Source: GCA-020344715 sp050115935 (GTDB taxonomy: Archaea > Thermoproteota > Bathyarchaeia > Bathyarchaeales > Bathyarchaeaceae). Taken from it: a stretch of 14,889 nt of DNA. The translations under genes were made by a program, and so were the position numbers. The DNA lies in the NCBI GenBank assembly GCA_050115935.1, contig JASFPO010000050.1:1-14889 (forward strand), written 5' to 3'. The notes below the pieces were generated by a model that saw nothing but the letters and a program-made list of their open reading frames with translations, was not told where the DNA came from and made no database searches. Within the stretch, counting starts at the first letter, position 1. Each line of letters begins with the position of its first letter. Of this stretch, positions 14,387 through 14,889 are shown piece after piece.

Positions 14387-14610
14387 GGTAGCTTCCAAGG
14401 CCTCTTTGCGTTTTCCTGTAAGTGTACAAAAGTTGACTGTTTAGATAAGGATTTTGCATTATGAGGCTACAGTACATGGACGCCCTATATGCTACAACGT
14501 ACGTGCGGACAATATGGCAACATCGGTCTCAGTCAAGGCTCGCGCATACATTTCCTGAAAACTAGAGATAAGCAAAAAAACTTGCCTCAAAATGACGATT
14601 AACTGAGAAG

Positions 14611-14700
14611 AAAGAATTAAATGGGTAAAAATTGAGAAAAAGAATTTTAAATGGCTACAAATCCACAAATCTCAATTTAAATCTAAAAAATCTACTGTTC
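14611..14700. repeat. degenerate 30-base tandem units with phased TTAAAT boxes
   Basis: Dividing the sequence into 30-base units from 14611 places TTAAAT at the same place in three consecutive units (14617, 14647, 14677). Units 1 and 2 agree at 20 of 30 positions, while unit 3 agrees mainly around the box. AT-richness inflates similarity, so the phasing is the stronger observation. Confidence 0.4.
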
Positions 14701-14722
14701 AAAACGATTTTCGGCGAAAAAA

Positions 14723-14730
14723 CTTAAATA
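14723..14730 (+). promoter_or_regulatory. TATA box of the last gene
   Basis: CTTAAATA preceded by GCGAAAAAA fits a BRE/TATA pair. The predicted transcript start near 14753 lies about 45 bases before the ATG at 14799 and almost exactly at a short upstream frame beginning with GTG 14755. Confidence 0.5.
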
Positions 14731-14754
14731 CCTCGCCTTTATCTCATAAGGGGC

Positions 14755-14799
14755 GTGATTTCAGTGTCTCAATCTAGATTGACTAGAGTTGGTAGGTAA
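14755..14799 (+). other. possible 14-codon upstream ORF overlapping the next start codon
   Basis: A frame starting at GTG 14755 reads MISVSQSRLTRVGR and stops at TAA 14797-14799. This overlaps the ATG of the next gene as TAATG. The predicted transcript start is within a few bases of the GTG, so it could be translated leaderless. The last codons contain the ribosome site (GGTAGG) of the downstream gene, which would allow coupling. It is short enough to be coincidental. Confidence 0.3.
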
Positions 14800-14889
14800 T
14801 GAGTCAGGATTACAACCTTATTAATGGAAAATTTCAGCACTTAATCCTAGAAGGTACGGCTTATGAAATTGGTGAGATGCAAGGGGAGT
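14799..14889 (+). CDS. N-terminal fragment, possibly C45-peptidase/acyltransferase-like
   Basis: This is the first 30 codons of a gene cut by the window edge. The ATG is fixed by an in-frame TAG at 14793-14795 just upstream, and GGTAGGT (14791-14797) could act as ribosome site although it is close. The visible end, LILEGTAYEIGEMQGE, resembles the N-terminal strand-turn of C45 peptidase/acyl-CoA:6-aminopenicillanate acyltransferase-like and related Ntn-hydrolase proteins, which often begin with a [LV]xGxxYExGxxxG pattern. The catalytic cysteine would lie beyond the window, so this is only a suggestion. Confidence 0.6.
   Translation, partial: MSQDYNLINGKFQHLILEGTAYEIGEMQGE

Larger units (their letters stand above)
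14387..14798. other. 412-base AT-rich intergenic regulatory region
   Basis: No convincing gene of ordinary size is visible between the divergent adenylyltransferase gene and the last gene. A 34-codon frame at 14461-14565 has a weak AAGGA but unremarkable content. From 14611 the DNA becomes very AT-rich. TTAAAT motifs at 14617, 14647 and 14677 are spaced exactly 30 bases, and a 9-base inverted repeat (14629-14637/14670-14678) overlaps them. A TATA-like element lies at 14723-14730. No tRNA or other structured RNA was recognised. Confidence 0.5.

Noticed and set aside
14461..14565. A 34-codon plus-strand frame (MRLQYMDALYATTY start)
   Set aside because: AAGGA lies nine bases upstream, but no promoter or recognisable sequence supports it, and short frames of this length are common by chance.
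14581..14610. C/D-box-like sequence (ATGACGA followed by CTGA)
   Set aside because: The boxes are too close together for a guide RNA and no C'/D' pair is visible.
1..14889. CRISPR array, insertion sequence, tRNA or integration site
   Set aside because: No regularly spaced long repeats, transposase-like frames, cloverleaf sequences or terminal inverted repeats were seen on either strand.

Overview
The window reads as a chromosomal segment of an archaeon. Supporting signs are TATA/BRE-type promoters about 25 bases before predicted transcript starts, strong GGAGGTGA-type ribosome binding sites, an archaeal-type phosphopantetheine adenylyltransferase, an MJ0570-type PP-loop enzyme, a MEDS-domain sensor and a COG1361-like exported protein beside a MacB-like ABC transporter. 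The lineage cannot be fixed from sequence alone. An uncultured TACK archaeon such as Bathyarchaeia would fit, but that is inference.

Layout. Positions 1-1000 hold a small conserved-looking ORF (+) convergent with a diphthine-ammonia-ligase-family gene (-). A divergent promoter region at about 1000-1140 then drives the first metabolic operon (1150-4481, +): two thiolase-fold paralogs followed by two DUF35 zinc-ribbon/OB-fold partners. After a short gap that may hold a small cysteine-rich minus-strand gene, a second operon (4744-8374, +) encodes a two-subunit B12-dependent acyl-CoA mutase, its MeaB-type G-protein chaperone and a corrinoid adenosyltransferase. A 344-base gap with a decayed-looking minus-strand reading frame precedes an ABC cassette (8719-12747, +): an ATPase fused to an N-terminal membrane domain, an exported COG1361-like protein and a MacB/FtsX permease. 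Next are a MEDS-domain sensor-like protein (+), phosphopantetheine adenylyltransferase (-), a 412-base AT-rich regulatory region and the first 30 codons of a further gene.

The main interest is the 1150-8374 block. The mutase has Phe89 and Gln207 where true methylmalonyl-CoA mutases have Tyr and Arg. This is the isobutyryl-CoA-mutase pattern, so the usual methylmalonyl label is probably wrong. Both upstream thiolase paralogs lack the nucleophilic cysteine and both oxyanion-hole histidines. At the two histidine positions they carry Asp/Tyr and Tyr/Asn respectively, so each keeps one of the two tyrosines used by the thiolase-fold steroid aldolase Ltp2, which also works with a DUF35 partner. A reasonable hypothesis is a heteromeric non-thiolase C-C lyase or condensing complex that exchanges a branched or short acyl-CoA with the B12 mutase. 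The substrates are not known.
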